Source: Streptomyces fradiae (lineage in GTDB: Bacteria; Actinomycetota; Actinomycetes; Streptomycetales; Streptomycetaceae). Taken from it: DNA of 64,000 nt. Shown piece after piece: positions 63,816 to 64,000 of this stretch. The notes under the pieces are model-generated. The model was not told the DNA's origin. It searched no databases and saw only the letters and a list, made by a program, of their open reading frames with translations. A program made the translations under genes and the position numbers. Location of the stretch: contig NZ_CP065958.1 in the NCBI RefSeq assembly GCF_041270065.1, forward strand, positions 1,364,001-1,428,000, read 5' to 3'. The first letter of the stretch is position 1; each line of letters begins with the position of its first letter.

Positions 63816-64000
63816 TCACCCCAGCCGCAGGTGGTGCAGGAGCAGCAGCCCGGCGGCCATGCCGGCGGCCGGGACCTCGCCGCGGGCGATCATGTCGGGC
63901 ACGAGCTTGAGCGGCACCCATTCCAGGCGTGAGGACTCGAAGGCGTCCTGCGGCGGACCGGTCCAGGTGGCCTCCTCGCTCCAGTAGAGGTGGTGGCGGG
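63816..64000 (-). CDS. NUDIX hydrolase, C-terminal fragment (runs off the window)
   Basis: The last 61 codons are present, ending with TGA at 63816-63818. HHLYWSEEATWTGPPQDAFESS and EWVPLKLVPDMIARGEVPAAGMAAGLLLLHHLRLG match the C-terminal part of actinomycete NUDIX (MutT-like) proteins. The NUDIX box itself lies beyond the window edge, so activity cannot be judged. It is convergent with hbd. Confidence 0.75.
   Translation of the reverse strand, partial: RHHLYWSEEATWTGPPQDAFESSRLEWVPLKLVPDMIARGEVPAAGMAAGLLLLHHLRLG

Overview
The window is chromosomal DNA from a high-GC actinomycete, almost certainly Streptomyces. The reasons are G+C well above 70 % with G/C-ending codons throughout, GTG/TTG starts, an ssgB gene (an SsgA-like sporulation protein confined to sporulating actinomycetes), TIGR02611 and CGNR-type proteins, and a gene order that I recall as that of the S. 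coelicolor region from thrS through ssgB, cobT, metQ and glpQ1 to argC (recalled, not searched). It reads as core chromosome. I see no insertion sequence, prophage, CRISPR array or biosynthetic gene cluster.

Layout. 0.2-5.3 kb: membrane protein, HIT (Ap4A phosphorylase-like), K+ channel and thrS. 5.4-8.2 kb: a DUF4365 nuclease-like protein coupled to an unknown protein, divergent from a DEDDh exonuclease. 8.2-17.6 kb: two identical tRNA-Val(CAC) genes, a large polytopic membrane protein, ssgB, small membrane proteins, a DsbA-like protein, a double GNAT, and a coupled pabB-pabC pair. 17.8-18.4 kb: tRNA cluster Gly-Cys-Val-Val-Val. 18.4-24.7 kb: zinc-ribbon protein, kinase-like phosphotransferase, a 56-aa membrane protein, a Ser/Thr kinase, a TrmH-type methylase, and a siroheme/cobalamin uroporphyrinogen methylase. 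25-29.7 kb: cobL and a BluB-CobT fusion. 29.8-33.6 kb: GNAT and a metNIQ methionine importer preceded by a Cys/Met-rich leader peptide. 33.9-40.2 kb: small membrane proteins, a sigma-like protein, glpQ1-like phosphodiesterase, acyltransferase, and a TetR-MFS efflux pair with a clear operator. 40.2-51.3 kb: a HAD gene broken by a 34-bp palindrome, argH, argG, a HEAT protein, an FMN-binding protein, an L,D-transpeptidase, and the argC-J-B-D-R operon. 51.4-64 kb: VOC protein, an epimerase remnant in repeat-rich DNA, an aminoglycoside-phosphotransferase-like protein, an ABC-F protein beside an RlmG-type rRNA methylase, a degenerate histidine phosphatase, a MocR-EamA divergent pair, a GHL10 glycosidase, 3-hydroxybutyryl-CoA dehydrogenase, and a NUDIX fragment at the right edge.

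How the genes work together. Arginine synthesis from N-acetylglutamate to arginine is nearly complete here (argC, J, B, D, G, H plus repressor argR). A cobalamin segment covers uroporphyrinogen methylation, precorrin-6 methylation/decarboxylation, and lower-ligand synthesis with activation. Methionine import and folate (p-aminobenzoate) synthesis complete a one-carbon/cofactor theme.

Best leads. (1) The thrS leader carries two tandem hairpins whose loops both show CUCGU, the anticodon-loop sequence of tRNA-Thr(CGU), directly upstream of the Shine-Dalgarno site. This looks like a threonyl-tRNA synthetase self-repression operator. (2) metNIQ is preceded by a 28-codon ORF ending CMCRMCAN and by a perfect palindrome. 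(3) A 34-bp hairpin element splits a HAD gene exactly in frame. (4) An ABC-F gene has a seven-residue upstream ORF. (5) tRNA-Val(GAC) copies show compensatory acceptor-stem swaps and UUCG-hairpin spacers. Several intergenic stretches (19.7-20.2, 22.2-22.5, 52.2-52.4 and 54.3-54.8 kb) consist of degenerate GC-rich tandem duplications.
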